Shown here: positions 10,678 to 19,440 of the stretch, one piece after another | Layout of the letters: every line of letters begins with the position of its first letter | How positions within the stretch are numbered: position 1 is the stretch's first letter | Source of the DNA: Yersinia vastinensis | GTDB lineage: Bacteria > Pseudomonadota > Gammaproteobacteria > Enterobacterales > Enterobacteriaceae | Assembly: GCF_902726565.1 (NCBI RefSeq) | Contig: NZ_CACVAF010000013.1 | Span: forward strand, 53,266 to 106,928 | Reading direction: 5' to 3' | DNA: 53,663 nt | Made by a program: the position numbers and the translations under genes | Notes under the pieces: model-generated | What the model saw: the letters and a program-made list of their open reading frames with translations, nothing else | Told to the model about the DNA's origin: nothing | The model's database searches: none

Positions 10678-10767
10678 TGGCGGTGAGAGAGGGGTTCGAA
10701 CCCTCGATACACTTACGCGTATACACACTTTCCAGGCGTGCTCCTTCAGCCACTCAGACACCTCACC
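10678..10767 (-). tRNA. tRNA-Ser (anticodon GGA), copy 1
   Basis: Read on the minus strand the sequence begins GGTGAGGTGTCTGAGTGGCT and forms a 7-bp acceptor stem (one G-U pair). It has an anticodon loop CTGGAAA with anticodon GGA, a long class II variable arm (GTATACGCGTAAGTGTATC), the T-loop GGTTCGAACCC and an encoded CCA end; length 90. It decodes UCC and UCU. A terminator follows directly. It differs from the copy at 12074-12163 at only a few positions, mainly in the variable arm and acceptor end. Confidence 0.97.
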
Positions 10768-10907
10768 GTTTCGTTACCGCGCTATGCACTGCAACGGGGC
10801 GGTACTATAGTGACCGACAGCCTGATGGTCAAGCAGTATTTATTCGTTGTTTGTCATCTGGTTATTCTGCGCTCATATAGAAGAATTCACAGGCAAGTTA
10901 TCCCCAT

Positions 10908-11792
10908 TTAACGCCAATTTCTGGCTACGGCAGGGGAGTCCACCATGACATAATCTGCGCCTAAGTTTTCTGCCAATTGGTAGTCATCATAAGAATTGAT
11001 ACCTATCAGCAGAATTTTGGTGTCATTATTTGTTTTAAAGCATGCCATTGCTTGCTGATTCCAAATCAATTGCGCTTGTGATGAGCCTTTGCCAAGGGTG
11101 TATTTCTCGACAACTTTCACATCACGCCTTAATTCAAAGGCATGGTACTTATCAGGTCCGTGGCTTAACATGCTCTCGGAGCGTTTATTTATTTTGCAGT
11201 TATTGGCCATTACTGCATTCGCTAGGATGTTCCGGGTCAAATTTCGTGATTCAAATTTACGAATGTCATGGGGCAGGGCTTTTAGATATTTTTTGTCGGT
11301 AGAATAAAATATCACTCTATCGTGAGAATTTGTTTCCTTGATGGTCTTATCAAGAATATTAGCCATGATAATTGGATCTGCATTGGGTGATTTAATATCA
11401 AGAATGAATTTCGTTTCAGGGTAAGTGCGGAGAATTTGCTGCAATGAAGGTATTTTTATGCCTCTTCCTCGATAGATATATAAGTTATTAATATGAAAGC
11501 TATATGCGGCATCTAATTGCTGTAACTCATCCCAAGAATATTGAGAAACAAAGCCACTACCATCCGTGAGGCTGTTAAGATCACTGGGGCGGTACAGCAC
11601 AGGGATATCATCTTTACTCAACTGAACACTTAGCCAAATAACATCAGCTTCATTTTGTAGTGCCATGCTGATGGCATGGTGGGTGTTTTCAGGATGTTCT
11701 GCGGTTCCTGCCCGATGCGCGACGATAAATGGAGCAGCAAATACAGAATTGAAGCAGGAAAATAATAATAATGCACTAATATACCTCTCCAT
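10908..11792 (-). CDS. Exported GDPD-fold protein with atypical active site
   Basis: A 294-residue protein with an N-terminal Sec signal (MERYISALLLFSCFNSVFA, cleavage about residue 19-20) and a glycerophosphodiester phosphodiesterase (GDPD) fold. The first catalytic motif is kept (AHRAG with His26, Arg27; PENT at 34-37). The usual metal-binding IExD pair reads IWLS (Trp53, Ser55), and the usual second catalytic His-Asp aligns with Arg68-Pro69 (VLYRPSDL). Later family positions such as DIK and the terminal VDSP remain. It is therefore either an inactive relative or an enzyme with a changed mechanism. I recall a GDPD subgroup in other proteobacteria with the same IWLxVQLS and VLYRP words, so the changes look inherited. 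The gene stands alone between two tRNA-Ser copies, all on the minus strand. Confidence 0.75.
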   Translation of the reverse strand: MERYISALLLFSCFNSVFAAPFIVAHRAGTAEHPENTHHAISMALQNEADVIWLSVQLSKDDIPVLYRPSDLNSLTDGSGFVSQYSWDELQQLDAAYSFHINNLYIYRGRGIKIPSLQQILRTYPETKFILDIKSPNADPIIMANILDKTIKETNSHDRVIFYSTDKKYLKALPHDIRKFESRNLTRNILANAVMANNCKINKRSESMLSHGPDKYHAFELRRDVKVVEKYTLGKGSSQAQLIWNQQAMACFKTNNDTKILLIGINSYDDYQLAENLGADYVMVDSPAVARNWR

Positions 11793-11990
11793 GTTTTATC
11801 TCTCCGTGGTTTATGTTTCAAAAAAGAAAGTGCCTCCACGTTGTAACATGCAATGATAACGAACAGCATAATCAATTAATAATAAAGGAATTTGTAATTA
11901 GAGAGAGATATTTATTGTTTATACCGAGAAGAATTGGTAGTCCACTTGTGTCTATAAAAGTGGCCAACATTTAAGAGGAAATAGAAGGTA

Positions 11991-12053
11991 AAAAAAACGG
12001 CAATCTGAACAGCAAGACATGGGATAAAACACCAAACTTGCTTTAGATTGCCG
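11991..12053 (-). terminator. Long-stem terminator for tRNA-Ser copy 2
   Basis: On the minus strand a two-part stem (CGGCAATCT with AGCAAG, paired with CTTGCT and AGATTGCCG) encloses a loop of about 20 bases. A run of seven T follows (complement of 11991-11997). It lies about 20 bases downstream of the tRNA and separates it from the GDPD-like gene. Confidence 0.8.
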
Positions 12054-12073
12054 CTTATTAACTGCTTTAAATA

Positions 12074-12163
12074 TGGCGGTGAGGGAGGGGTTCGAACCCT
12101 CGATACGCTTACACGTATACACACTTTCCAGGCGTGCTCCTTCAGCCACTCAGACACCTCACC
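12074..12163 (-). tRNA. serX: tRNA-Ser (anticodon GGA), copy 2
   Basis: Same structure as copy 1: class II serine tRNA, anticodon loop CTGGAAA (GGA), long variable arm, T-loop GGTTCGAACCC and encoded CCA, length 90. Its position just upstream of ghrA matches serX in E. coli, so this copy is the likely ancestral one and the copy at 10678 the extra one. The symbol rests on synteny. Confidence 0.96.
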
Positions 12164-12374
12164 GTGTTACAACTATCAACCGCGTTATACGTTGTCGACC
12201 GGCGTAATGTAGGCAAAAGTGCGGCCAGCGTCAACCCTCTTATGTTCGCTTTGTCACTGTTTAGCTAAAGTTGCAGCAGTTTGCTGATTTCATCGGCATT
12301 TCTTGTGAGTAGCACTTGCATCCTAACGTTAATCGCGGAAATCTAAAGGGACTTTCGCAAGGAGCTGGCAAATA

Positions 12375-13316
12375 ATGAATATTATTTTTTATCACCCGTT
12401 TGTTGAAGCAAAACCGTGGTTATCAGGGCTGCAATCTCGTCTACCCACCGCGAATATTAGGCAATGGCGACGTGGTGATACGCAACCCGCTGATTATGCG
12501 CTTGTTTGGCAGCCTCCACAGGAAATGTTGGCTAAACGCACTGAATTGAAAGGGGTCTTTGCTCTGGGAGCCGGAGTGGATGCCATTTTGGACCAAGAGC
12601 GTCGCTATCCGGGGACATTACCCGCCGGAGTACCATTGGTTCGGCTAGAAGATACGGGAATGTCTTTGCAAATGCAGGAGTATGTTGTTGCCAGTGTATT
12701 ACGCTATTTCCGTCGAATGGACGAGTATCAGCTACAACAACAACAGAAACTGTGGCAGCCGCTAGAACCACACCAGCATGATAAATTTACGGTGGGTATT
12801 CTCGGCGCGGGTGTCTTAGGGAAAAGTGTTGCCCACAAACTGGCAGAGTTTGGTTTTACCGTCCGGTGCTGGAGCCGCACCCCAAAGCAAATTGATGGCG
12901 TGAGCAGTTTCGCGGGTAAAGAGAAACTACCCGCGTTCATTCAAGGGACACAATTACTGATTAATCTCTTACCGAACACGCCAGAAACGGCCGGTATCCT
13001 TAATCAGTCGCTCTTTTCACAACTGAATGCTAATGCCTATATCATTAATATTGCTCGAGGTGCCCATCTATTAGAGCGAGATTTATTGGCAGCAATGAGT
13101 GCAGGTAAAGTTGCCGCCGCGACATTAGATGTGTTTGCCGAGGAGCCTTTACCTTCGATGCATCCTTTTTGGAGCCACCCGCGGATTACCATCACGCCAC
13201 ACATTGCGGCGGTAACGTTACCGGAAGCGGCAATGGATCAGGTGGTTGCTAACATTCGCGCCATTGAGGCGGGCAGGGAACCTGTCGGGTTGGTTGATGT
13301 GGCACGGGGTTACTGA
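12375..13316 (+). CDS. ghrA: Glyoxylate/hydroxypyruvate reductase A
   Basis: GhrA reduces glyoxylate to glycolate and hydroxypyruvate to glycerate with NADPH in the cytosol. The 313 residues match E. coli GhrA (312). The nucleotide-binding loop is GILGAGVLGKSVA (about 141-153). Catalytic residues of the D-2-hydroxyacid dehydrogenase family are visible: Arg228 (NIARGAHL), an acidic residue in the VFAEEPL region near 256, and His276 (TPHIAAVT). A purine-rich AAGGAGCTGG lies upstream of the start. ycdX and ycdY follow as in E. coli. Confidence 0.96.
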   Translation: MNIIFYHPFVEAKPWLSGLQSRLPTANIRQWRRGDTQPADYALVWQPPQEMLAKRTELKGVFALGAGVDAILDQERRYPGTLPAGVPLVRLEDTGMSLQMQEYVVASVLRYFRRMDEYQLQQQQKLWQPLEPHQHDKFTVGILGAGVLGKSVAHKLAEFGFTVRCWSRTPKQIDGVSSFAGKEKLPAFIQGTQLLINLLPNTPETAGILNQSLFSQLNANAYIINIARGAHLLERDLLAAMSAGKVAAATLDVFAEEPLPSMHPFWSHPRITITPHIAAVTLPEAAMDQVVANIRAIEAGREPVGLVDVARGY

Positions 13317-13455
13317 TTCAAGACCTCCCAAGGCTATAGGGATGGGCAGGCGAGGTTTTTAGCGCTGTTGATGAGAAGAATTCCTGCTATCATTAGCGGA
13401 CTATGCTTTGCCTGCAAAAATGATGTCCCGCCTGAAAAGACTTTGTGGAGTAGTC

Positions 13456-14193
13456 ATGTATCCTGTTGATTTACATATGCATACCATTGCCAGTACTCAT
13501 GCTTACAGCACCCTGCACGATTATATCGCCGAAGCTAAACTAAAGAATATCAAGCTGTTTGCCATTACCGACCACGGCCCGGATATGGCTGACGCCCCGC
13601 ATTATTGGCATTTCATGAATATGCGAGTGTGGCCACGCTTGGTTGATGGTGTCGGCATTTTGCGTGGCATTGAAGCGAATATCAAAAATCTAGAGGGCGA
13701 CATCGATTGTACCGGGCCAATGCTCGATGTTATCGACCTGCTAATTGCTGGGTTCCATGAACCTGTATTCCCACCTCAAGATAGGGCTGCCAATACCCAA
13801 GCCATGATTGCGACCATGGAACAGGGGAATGTGCATATTATTAGCCACCCCGGAAATCCTAAATATCCCGTTGATATTACAGCTATTGCTGAAGCAGCGG
13901 CAAAATGTAATGTTGCTCTGGAATTAAATAATTCATCTTTTACACATTCACGTAAAGGCAGTGAAGACAATTGCCGTGCGATTGCCGAAGCTGTTCGTGA
14001 TGCGGGTGGGTGGTTGGCGCTTGGTTCCGATTCTCATATCGCTTATTCATTGGGAATTTTTGAGCACTGCGAACGAATTATTGCTGAAGTGGATTTCCCG
14101 CAAGACCGAATTTTAAATGTCAGTCCGCGTCGTCTGCTCAATTTTCTTGAACAGCGTGGTTGCCCTGCAATTCCTGAATTAGCGGACCTTTAG
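13456..14193 (+). CDS. ycdX: PHP-family zinc phosphatase YcdX
   Basis: A cytosolic phosphatase of the PHP superfamily with a trinuclear zinc site; the E. coli enzyme hydrolyses small phosphoesters and affects swarming. I start at 13456, giving 245 residues beginning [20 protein letters not shown], equal to E. coli YcdX. The reading from 13408 adds 16 residues not seen in the family. Metal ligands are in HMHT (His7, His9), ITDHGPD, the Glu of GIEANIK, FHEPV, SHPGN and the closing DSH. ycdY, encoded next, is its proposed chaperone. Confidence 0.94.
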   Translation: MYPVDLHMHTIASTHAYSTLHDYIAEAKLKNIKLFAITDHGPDMADAPHYWHFMNMRVWPRLVDGVGILRGIEANIKNLEGDIDCTGPMLDVIDLLIAGFHEPVFPPQDRAANTQAMIATMEQGNVHIISHPGNPKYPVDITAIAEAAAKCNVALELNNSSFTHSRKGSEDNCRAIAEAVRDAGGWLALGSDSHIAYSLGIFEHCERIIAEVDFPQDRILNVSPRRLLNFLEQRGCPAIPELADL

Positions 14194-14255
14194 CTATTTA
14201 TGTGACGTTGTCACTATTATGGTTTAAAAAATATAAAAGAAACAGGGATATAGAA

Positions 14256-14816
14256 ATGAATGATTTTTCTCTGGTGTGCCGCATTTTGGGGTCACTATTT
14301 TATCGCCAGCCGCAAGATCCGTTGTTGGAGCCACTTTTTGTCCTGATAAGTCAGGGTAAATTGGAACAGCATTGGCCACTGGAGCAGAGTGAATTACTCG
14401 CCCGTTTGCAGCAAGAGTACCAGCCAGATACTTTGATTGCGGATTATAAGGCCCTGTTTGTGGGTGAAGAACGCAGCGTTTCACCTTATGGTTCTGATTA
14501 TGAGGAGGCTTGTCCAGAGGCTGAAGTTAGAGCCTTTTTACAGCAACGTGGCATGCCGTTAGGTGACGGACCAACGGACCATTTTGGTGGGTTATTGCTT
14601 GCGGCATCCTGGTTGGAAGATCAAGCGGCTGAAGATGAAGTCGCAGCACAGATCGCGCTATTTAACGACTATTTGTTGCCTTGGTGTGGTCGTTTTTTGG
14701 GGAAAGTTGAAGCCCATGCAACTACCGGTTTTTATCGCACCCTAGCGCAGTTGAGCCGAGAAGCATTGCAAGCGATGTGGGATGAGTTATCTGAGGAAGA
14801 TAACCCGGAGGAGTAA
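14256..14816 (+). CDS. ycdY: TorD-family chaperone YcdY
   Basis: An all-helical cytosolic chaperone of the TorD/DmsD family; in E. coli YcdY assists zinc loading or activation of YcdX. I start at the ATG at 14256 (MNDFSLVCRILGSLFYRQPQ), giving 186 residues against 184 in E. coli, with a purine-rich ACAGGGATATAG before it. The upstream in-frame ATG at 14202 adds a basic stretch not found in the family. Family words are YKALFVGEERSVSPYGSDYE and DGPTDHFGG. It follows ycdX by about 60 bases. Confidence 0.92.
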   Translation: MNDFSLVCRILGSLFYRQPQDPLLEPLFVLISQGKLEQHWPLEQSELLARLQQEYQPDTLIADYKALFVGEERSVSPYGSDYEEACPEAEVRAFLQQRGMPLGDGPTDHFGGLLLAASWLEDQAAEDEVAAQIALFNDYLLPWCGRFLGKVEAHATTGFYRTLAQLSREALQAMWDELSEEDNPEE

Positions 14817-14865
14817 TATCGATCTCCTCCAGATTTAATCTATCTATAATAAGCCGGCCGTAGAG

Positions 14866-15429
14866 TTAGTCAGTCAGTGGGATGACTAATTGGCCCGGCT
14901 TCACTTCTAAGCCTTTCGCCAGTTTTTTCGCCATCGCTTCAGCTTTACTCTTCTCACCGTCTAATACATAAGCGGGCTGCTGATCAAAATAGGATTTCAG
15001 CGACTGATTTAAATAGGGGGTCAGTGCTTTCATCACTGAATCCATTTTTTCCGGTTTAACCTGATAATCAGTCAACTCCATGTCTTTTAGGAAAATAGCG
15101 CCTTTTTCGCGATCAAATGTTGGCTGTGCTTTTAGCGTCAGTGTCATATCGGCAGTTTGCGGGCCGAGGATTGAGGTGATATCCACTTTAGCATTGCCGG
15201 TCAATGTCACTTTACCGGGTTCGGCGCGGCCAATCTGGCTTTGTAATTGGGTCAGGGTAATATGGGCATCAACCAAACCCGGAATACCAATCTGTTTCTC
15301 ATAGTTATTATGTTTTTGCAGATAGTCATTAACTTCCTGCTCGCTCAGGGTGTACTGGGTTAGTTGGTTGCAGCCAACCAGTGTTGCAGTCACAATCAGC
15401 GCTGCTGCGCCCCACATTAATTTATTCAT
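14866..15429 (-). CDS. yceB: DUF1439 lipoprotein YceB
   Basis: A predicted lipoprotein of unknown function. The ATG at 15429 gives 187 residues beginning MNKLMWGAAALIVTATLVGC, a short lipoprotein signal ending in the lipobox LVGC with Cys20 acylated. The upstream start at 15468 would bury this signal, so I reject it. Length agrees with E. coli YceB (186). The mature part has the lipid-binding LolB/SMP-like character reported for DUF1439. In E. coli grxB lies between yceB and mdtH; it is absent here. Confidence 0.92.
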   Translation of the reverse strand: MNKLMWGAAALIVTATLVGCNQLTQYTLSEQEVNDYLQKHNNYEKQIGIPGLVDAHITLTQLQSQIGRAEPGKVTLTGNAKVDITSILGPQTADMTLTLKAQPTFDREKGAIFLKDMELTDYQVKPEKMDSVMKALTPYLNQSLKSYFDQQPAYVLDGEKSKAEAMAKKLAKGLEVKPGQLVIPLTD

Positions 15430-15607
15430 TAAAGCCTCGTTGCAATTTGCACTCATTACATCAAACAAAAAGAATTGCCCAATAGTAACTGGTTAATCAG
15501 CTGTTTTGTATTATTAACCGTGTTTGTTCAACGACGGTTTGGAATGGCGGCGATAGTGCGGCAGGATTAGCGCATTGCCAATCAGATAACCCTGAATCAG
15601 AGAATAT

Positions 15608-15647
15608 TCAAAGAAGGGAAAGGTGCCGGAGACCCATTTGCTCCGGC
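15608..15647 (-). terminator. Probable terminator after mdtH
   Basis: On the minus strand the stem GCCGGAG / CTCCGGC encloses nine bases and is followed by a pyrimidine-rich tail (ACCTTTCCCTTCTTT). The tail is not a pure T run. It also overlaps the open in-frame extension after the mdtH stop. Confidence 0.6.
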
Positions 15648-15657
15648 AAACAACCGA

Positions 15658-16863
15658 CTAACTTCCACTCAACATAGCAGATTCGATACGGCGTTGATTG
15701 AATTGCCAGTAAAGCCCCACCAGCGTAATTAAACCAATAACACCCAGTAGGAACCAAGGTAGTTCCGGCATTTCAAGTGAGCGGCCGGTATCATACATCC
15801 ACCCTCCACCGGTATAGCCAAGCGCCCCCCCTAATGCCAGCCCAAGACGGCTAAAGCCCATATAGCTGCCACGTGCGCGAGAATCTGCCAGGGAGGCGCT
15901 CAACGTTTCACGAGCAGGTTCGGCGATGATGGAACCCATATAGAAGAAGCAAATAAACATAAACAGCGTTTGTAGATGGCTGATAAGACCCACAGGAAAC
16001 AAACTTAATGTCATGATGAGCAGCCCGAACATCAAGCGCTGTTCAAGACGAAAACGTTTTTCACTCCAACGAGCGATTGGGTAAAGCAATGTCAGTGAGA
16101 GTGCAGCTTCAATGGCATACATCCATTTCACTGCGGCAGGCGAGCCAGCAATTTCATTGACCATGATGGGTAACATCAACATCACTTGCACTGATAGCAT
16201 GTAATAACCGGTCAGCGTCAGCACATAGGTCACAAAGCGGCGATCACGTAGCACCCGCATCATGCCCTCTTTCATTGGTGCACGAACGGTCGAGATACGA
16301 TAGGCGGGTAGCAACCAGAGGTTCCAGCCTGCAGCCAAGATAAAAATAACGGCGCCGGCCCAGCAGACAAAATGAAAATCGTATTGCAGCAGCCAACTCC
16401 CGATCAGTGCACCAATCACCGCACCAGCACTGTCTTGCATCATGAGTAAGGAGTAAAAACGGCCACGTTCGTGTGGACGAGTGAGTTTAATCACCAGTGC
16501 GGTGCGCGGAGGATCGAATAAGGTGCCACCCAAGCCCGACAGCGCACAAGCCAGCCAAAGGATCCACGGTTCATCAGCCATTGCCATCAACGCGAAGCCT
16601 GCTGCGCGCATGAGCATCCCGGTGACTATCATGGGCTTGGCCCCAAAGCGGTCGGCAATTGCCCCGCCGAAGATCCCCAATCCCTGTTGGACCAATTGCC
16701 TTAATCCCAAGGCAAGCCCGACCAGCACCGCAGCCCAACCCAATTGATCGACAAATCGGATGGATATGAGGGGGAAGACAACGAAGAAACCCAATACAAC
16801 TAATAAGTTATCGAGCAATAAGAAATACTTACCCAAGCTGCGAGCTTGTGATACCAAGGCCAT
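15658..16863 (-). CDS. mdtH: MFS multidrug efflux transporter MdtH
   Basis: An inner-membrane proton-driven exporter of the major facilitator superfamily; the E. coli protein gives mild resistance to fluoroquinolones. The 401 residues equal the family length (402 in E. coli) and hold about 12 hydrophobic helices. The typical loop motif [12 protein letters not shown] (about 61-72) lies between helices 2 and 3. The TAG stop is followed in the same frame by 47 further sense codons before TAA. It is divergent from rimJ. Confidence 0.94.
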   Translation of the reverse strand: MALVSQARSLGKYFLLLDNLLVVLGFFVVFPLISIRFVDQLGWAAVLVGLALGLRQLVQQGLGIFGGAIADRFGAKPMIVTGMLMRAAGFALMAMADEPWILWLACALSGLGGTLFDPPRTALVIKLTRPHERGRFYSLLMMQDSAGAVIGALIGSWLLQYDFHFVCWAGAVIFILAAGWNLWLLPAYRISTVRAPMKEGMMRVLRDRRFVTYVLTLTGYYMLSVQVMLMLPIMVNEIAGSPAAVKWMYAIEAALSLTLLYPIARWSEKRFRLEQRLMFGLLIMTLSLFPVGLISHLQTLFMFICFFYMGSIIAEPARETLSASLADSRARGSYMGFSRLGLALGGALGYTGGGWMYDTGRSLEMPELPWFLLGVIGLITLVGLYWQFNQRRIESAMLSGS

Positions 16864-17148
16864 GCTTCACCGTCAGAAATTAAAAAAGGAGGGAAAAGAA
16901 AATACACGTATAGTTTGTACCCAAATTGTCTGAAACGATAGAGGTTAGATGGATAATATTTTTTTATCGTCAATACGTTACCTCATCAACAAATTCATAA
17001 TAAAATGCATTTTAAGCACTGTTGTTGCGTAATCTTGTTGTATTGATGTGTGAAAAAGAGCGCAGCGTGGTTTTACGCGGTAACGACACAACAGGTATAT
17101 TGAAGATTGCCGCTAAATTATGTCCAGCGCATAGCTCAAGGGGAGCAG

Positions 17149-17733
17149 ATGTTCGGCTATCATTCAGCAACACCTAAAATACGCTTAGCGACTGACCGCA
17201 TGTCACTGCGGCTAGTTAATGAACGTGATGCTTACCGCATGGCGGAGTATTACGCTGAGAATCAGGCATTCTTAAAACCGTGGGAGCCAGTGCGAGATCA
17301 AAGCCACTGCATGCCTTCGGGGTGGCAGGCACGGTTAGGAATGATCATGGAGTTGCAAAAACAGGGCAGCGCCTATTATTTTATTTTGTTAGATCCGGAA
17401 GAAAAAGAAGTACGTGGCGTCGCGAATTTTAGCAATGTTTTGCGTGGTTCGTTTCACGCCTGTTTTCTGGGCTACTCACTTGGTGAGCGTTGGCAAGGGC
17501 AAGGGCTGATGTTCGAAGCGCTGCAACCTCTGATTCGCTATATGCAACGCCAAGAACGGATGCACCGGATCATGGCTAACTATATGCCGCATAATCATCG
17601 CAGTGGCAATTTACTTGAACGCCTTGGGTTTGAGCGCGAGGGTTACGCGAAAGATTATTTATTGATTGATGGTCAATGGCGCGATCATGTGTTGACGGCA
17701 TTGACTAACAAAGAATGGACGCCAACTCGCTGA
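17149..17733 (+). CDS. rimJ: Ribosomal protein S5 alanine N-acetyltransferase
   Basis: RimJ acetylates the N-terminal alanine of ribosomal protein S5 and takes part in small-subunit assembly. The ATG at 17149, preceded by AGGGGAGC, yields 194 residues ([17 protein letters not shown]...), exactly the E. coli length. The frame opens 14 codons earlier but lacks family similarity there. It is a GNAT fold with the acetyl-CoA loop [14 protein letters not shown] (about 113-126) and the end [16 protein letters not shown]. yceH starts seven bases after its stop. Confidence 0.96.
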   Translation: MFGYHSATPKIRLATDRMSLRLVNERDAYRMAEYYAENQAFLKPWEPVRDQSHCMPSGWQARLGMIMELQKQGSAYYFILLDPEEKEVRGVANFSNVLRGSFHACFLGYSLGERWQGQGLMFEALQPLIRYMQRQERMHRIMANYMPHNHRSGNLLERLGFEREGYAKDYLLIDGQWRDHVLTALTNKEWTPTR

Positions 17734-17740
17734 GGTCAGG

Positions 17741-18385
17741 ATGAAACACAGTTTAAATGCACACGAAGCTCGCGTTATTGGTTGCTTGCTGGAAAAACAG
17801 GTCACGACGCCGGAGCAATATCCAATGTCGCTCAACGGTGTGACGATTGCTTGTAATCAGAAAACCAACCGTGAGCCAGTGATGGAGTTATCAGAATCCG
17901 ACGTGCAACAAACGTTGGATTTTTTGTTGAAAAAGCATCTTATCCGCACCCAAAGTGGTAATCGGGTAATGAAGTACGAACACCGTTTTTGTAATTCCGA
18001 GTTTGGTAATCTTAAATTCTCACCTGCTGAATTGGCCGTAATTACCACATTGTTACTGCGTGGCGCGCAGACACCGGGTGAATTACGTACTCGGACCAAT
18101 CGAATGTATGAATTTGCGGATGTGGCTGAAACTGAAGCGGTGCTCACTCAATTATCCTTACGCGAAGATGGGCCTTTTGTGGTGCGTTTAGCGCGTGAGC
18201 CGGGTAAACGTGAGAGCCGCTTTATGCATCTTTTCAGTGGTGATATTGCGCCAATATCACCCGCAGAGGAAAGTGTAGAGGGAGGCTCGACGAATGGTCT
18301 TGAAGCCCGAGTGACCCAACTTGAACAGCAGGTTGTGGTACTGACACGTCGTCTGGATGAAGTGCTGCTACAACTGGATGACTAA
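17741..18385 (+). CDS. yceH: DUF480 winged-helix protein YceH
   Basis: A 214-residue cytosolic protein of the YceH/DUF480 family (E. coli 215). It consists of two winged-helix units followed by a C-terminal coiled-coil-like segment ([20 protein letters not shown], about 188-207). Conserved words include [17 protein letters not shown] and [16 protein letters not shown]. No molecular role is established; DNA binding is suggested by the fold only. It sits between rimJ and yceM, spaced 7 and 10 bases, as in E. coli. Confidence 0.93.
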   Translation: MKHSLNAHEARVIGCLLEKQVTTPEQYPMSLNGVTIACNQKTNREPVMELSESDVQQTLDFLLKKHLIRTQSGNRVMKYEHRFCNSEFGNLKFSPAELAVITTLLLRGAQTPGELRTRTNRMYEFADVAETEAVLTQLSLREDGPFVVRLAREPGKRESRFMHLFSGDIAPISPAEESVEGGSTNGLEARVTQLEQQVVVLTRRLDEVLLQLDD

Positions 18386-18395
18386 TAAGGATGCT

Positions 18396-19325
18396 ATGAA
18401 CAAAAGCTCAGTGGGTAAAAAACTGCGAGTCGGTATCGTGGGGTTGGGGGGGATTGCGCAAAAGGCGTATTTACCTATTTTGACTCAAGCGCAGGATTGG
18501 CAGTTGGTTGGTGCTTTCTCCCCCAATCAGATCAAAGCTCAACCTATATGCGACAGTTACCGCATGCCTTATTTCTCACGGCTGGATACTTTAGCAGCGA
18601 ACTGTGATGCTATTTTTGTCCACAGCAGCACAGCCAGCCATTTTCAGGTGGTGAGTGAGTTACTACAGGCGGGAATTCATGTTTATGTTGATAAACCACT
18701 GGCTGAAACCTTGGCGCAATCCGAGCAATTGATTGCGCTGGCGGCGAAACAACGCTTGGCCCTTATGGTGGGTTTTAATCGCCGTTTTTCTCCTTTGTAT
18801 CAACAACTTAAAAATAAAATGATACAGCCCGCATCTTTGCGCATGGAGAAACACCGCCAGAATGGTGTCGGGCCGAATGAAGTTCGTTTTACTCTGCTTG
18901 ATGATTATTTGCATGTGGTCGATACCGCGTTGTGGCTTGGCGGTGAGGCGGCAACGTTGCTGACAGGGTCTGTGCAGAGCAATGAGCATGGGCAAATGTT
19001 ATACGCGGAGCACCACTTCCAGGCGGGTAATTGCTTAATCACCACCAGCATGCATCGCCATGCCGGCACTCAACGGGAAAGCGTGCAAGCTGTCAGCCCT
19101 GAAGCGTGTTATCAGATTACGGATATGCGCCAATGGCAGCAGGAGTCTGAGGGGCAGGTGATAAGCTTGCCTGCACCGGGTTGGCAAACGACGCTGGAGC
19201 AGCGGGGGTTTAGTGGTGCAGTGCATCATTTTATTGCGGCTGTCAGTCACCAAACTGCGCCACTCGTCTCTGGCGAAGACGCCATTTATGCGCAACGGAT
19301 GATAGAGCGTATTTTGCAGCAATAA
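18396..19325 (+). CDS. yceM: Gfo/Idh/MocA-family oxidoreductase YceM (MviM)
   Basis: A predicted NAD(P)-dependent oxidoreductase of the Gfo/Idh/MocA family with unknown substrate. The ATG at 18396, ten bases after the yceH stop and preceded by AAGGA, gives 309 residues (307 in E. coli). The Rossmann loop is VGIVGLGGIAQKAYLP and the family motif is DKPLAETLAQSEQL (the EKP-type lysine near 93-95). The region DDYLHVVDTALWLGG carries the expected catalytic-domain histidine. The name mviM comes from an old Salmonella virulence locus and does not show a role in virulence. Confidence 0.93.
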   Translation: MNKSSVGKKLRVGIVGLGGIAQKAYLPILTQAQDWQLVGAFSPNQIKAQPICDSYRMPYFSRLDTLAANCDAIFVHSSTASHFQVVSELLQAGIHVYVDKPLAETLAQSEQLIALAAKQRLALMVGFNRRFSPLYQQLKNKMIQPASLRMEKHRQNGVGPNEVRFTLLDDYLHVVDTALWLGGEAATLLTGSVQSNEHGQMLYAEHHFQAGNCLITTSMHRHAGTQRESVQAVSPEACYQITDMRQWQQESEGQVISLPAPGWQTTLEQRGFSGAVHHFIAAVSHQTAPLVSGEDAIYAQRMIERILQQ

Positions 19326-19440
19326 AAATACTCGCGTAAATAATAACGGGCCATTAATTTGTTACATCTATCTGTGGCTATTCAGTGTTGATTACGTAGA
19401 CTAGCGCCAGTTTTGTCATTCAAGTCTATTAGAAAAATCT

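Noticed and set aside
10605-10880. Open frames crossing the tRNA-Ser genes (also near 11912-12157)
   Set aside because: They are produced by the tRNA sequence itself; no initiation signals or family similarity.
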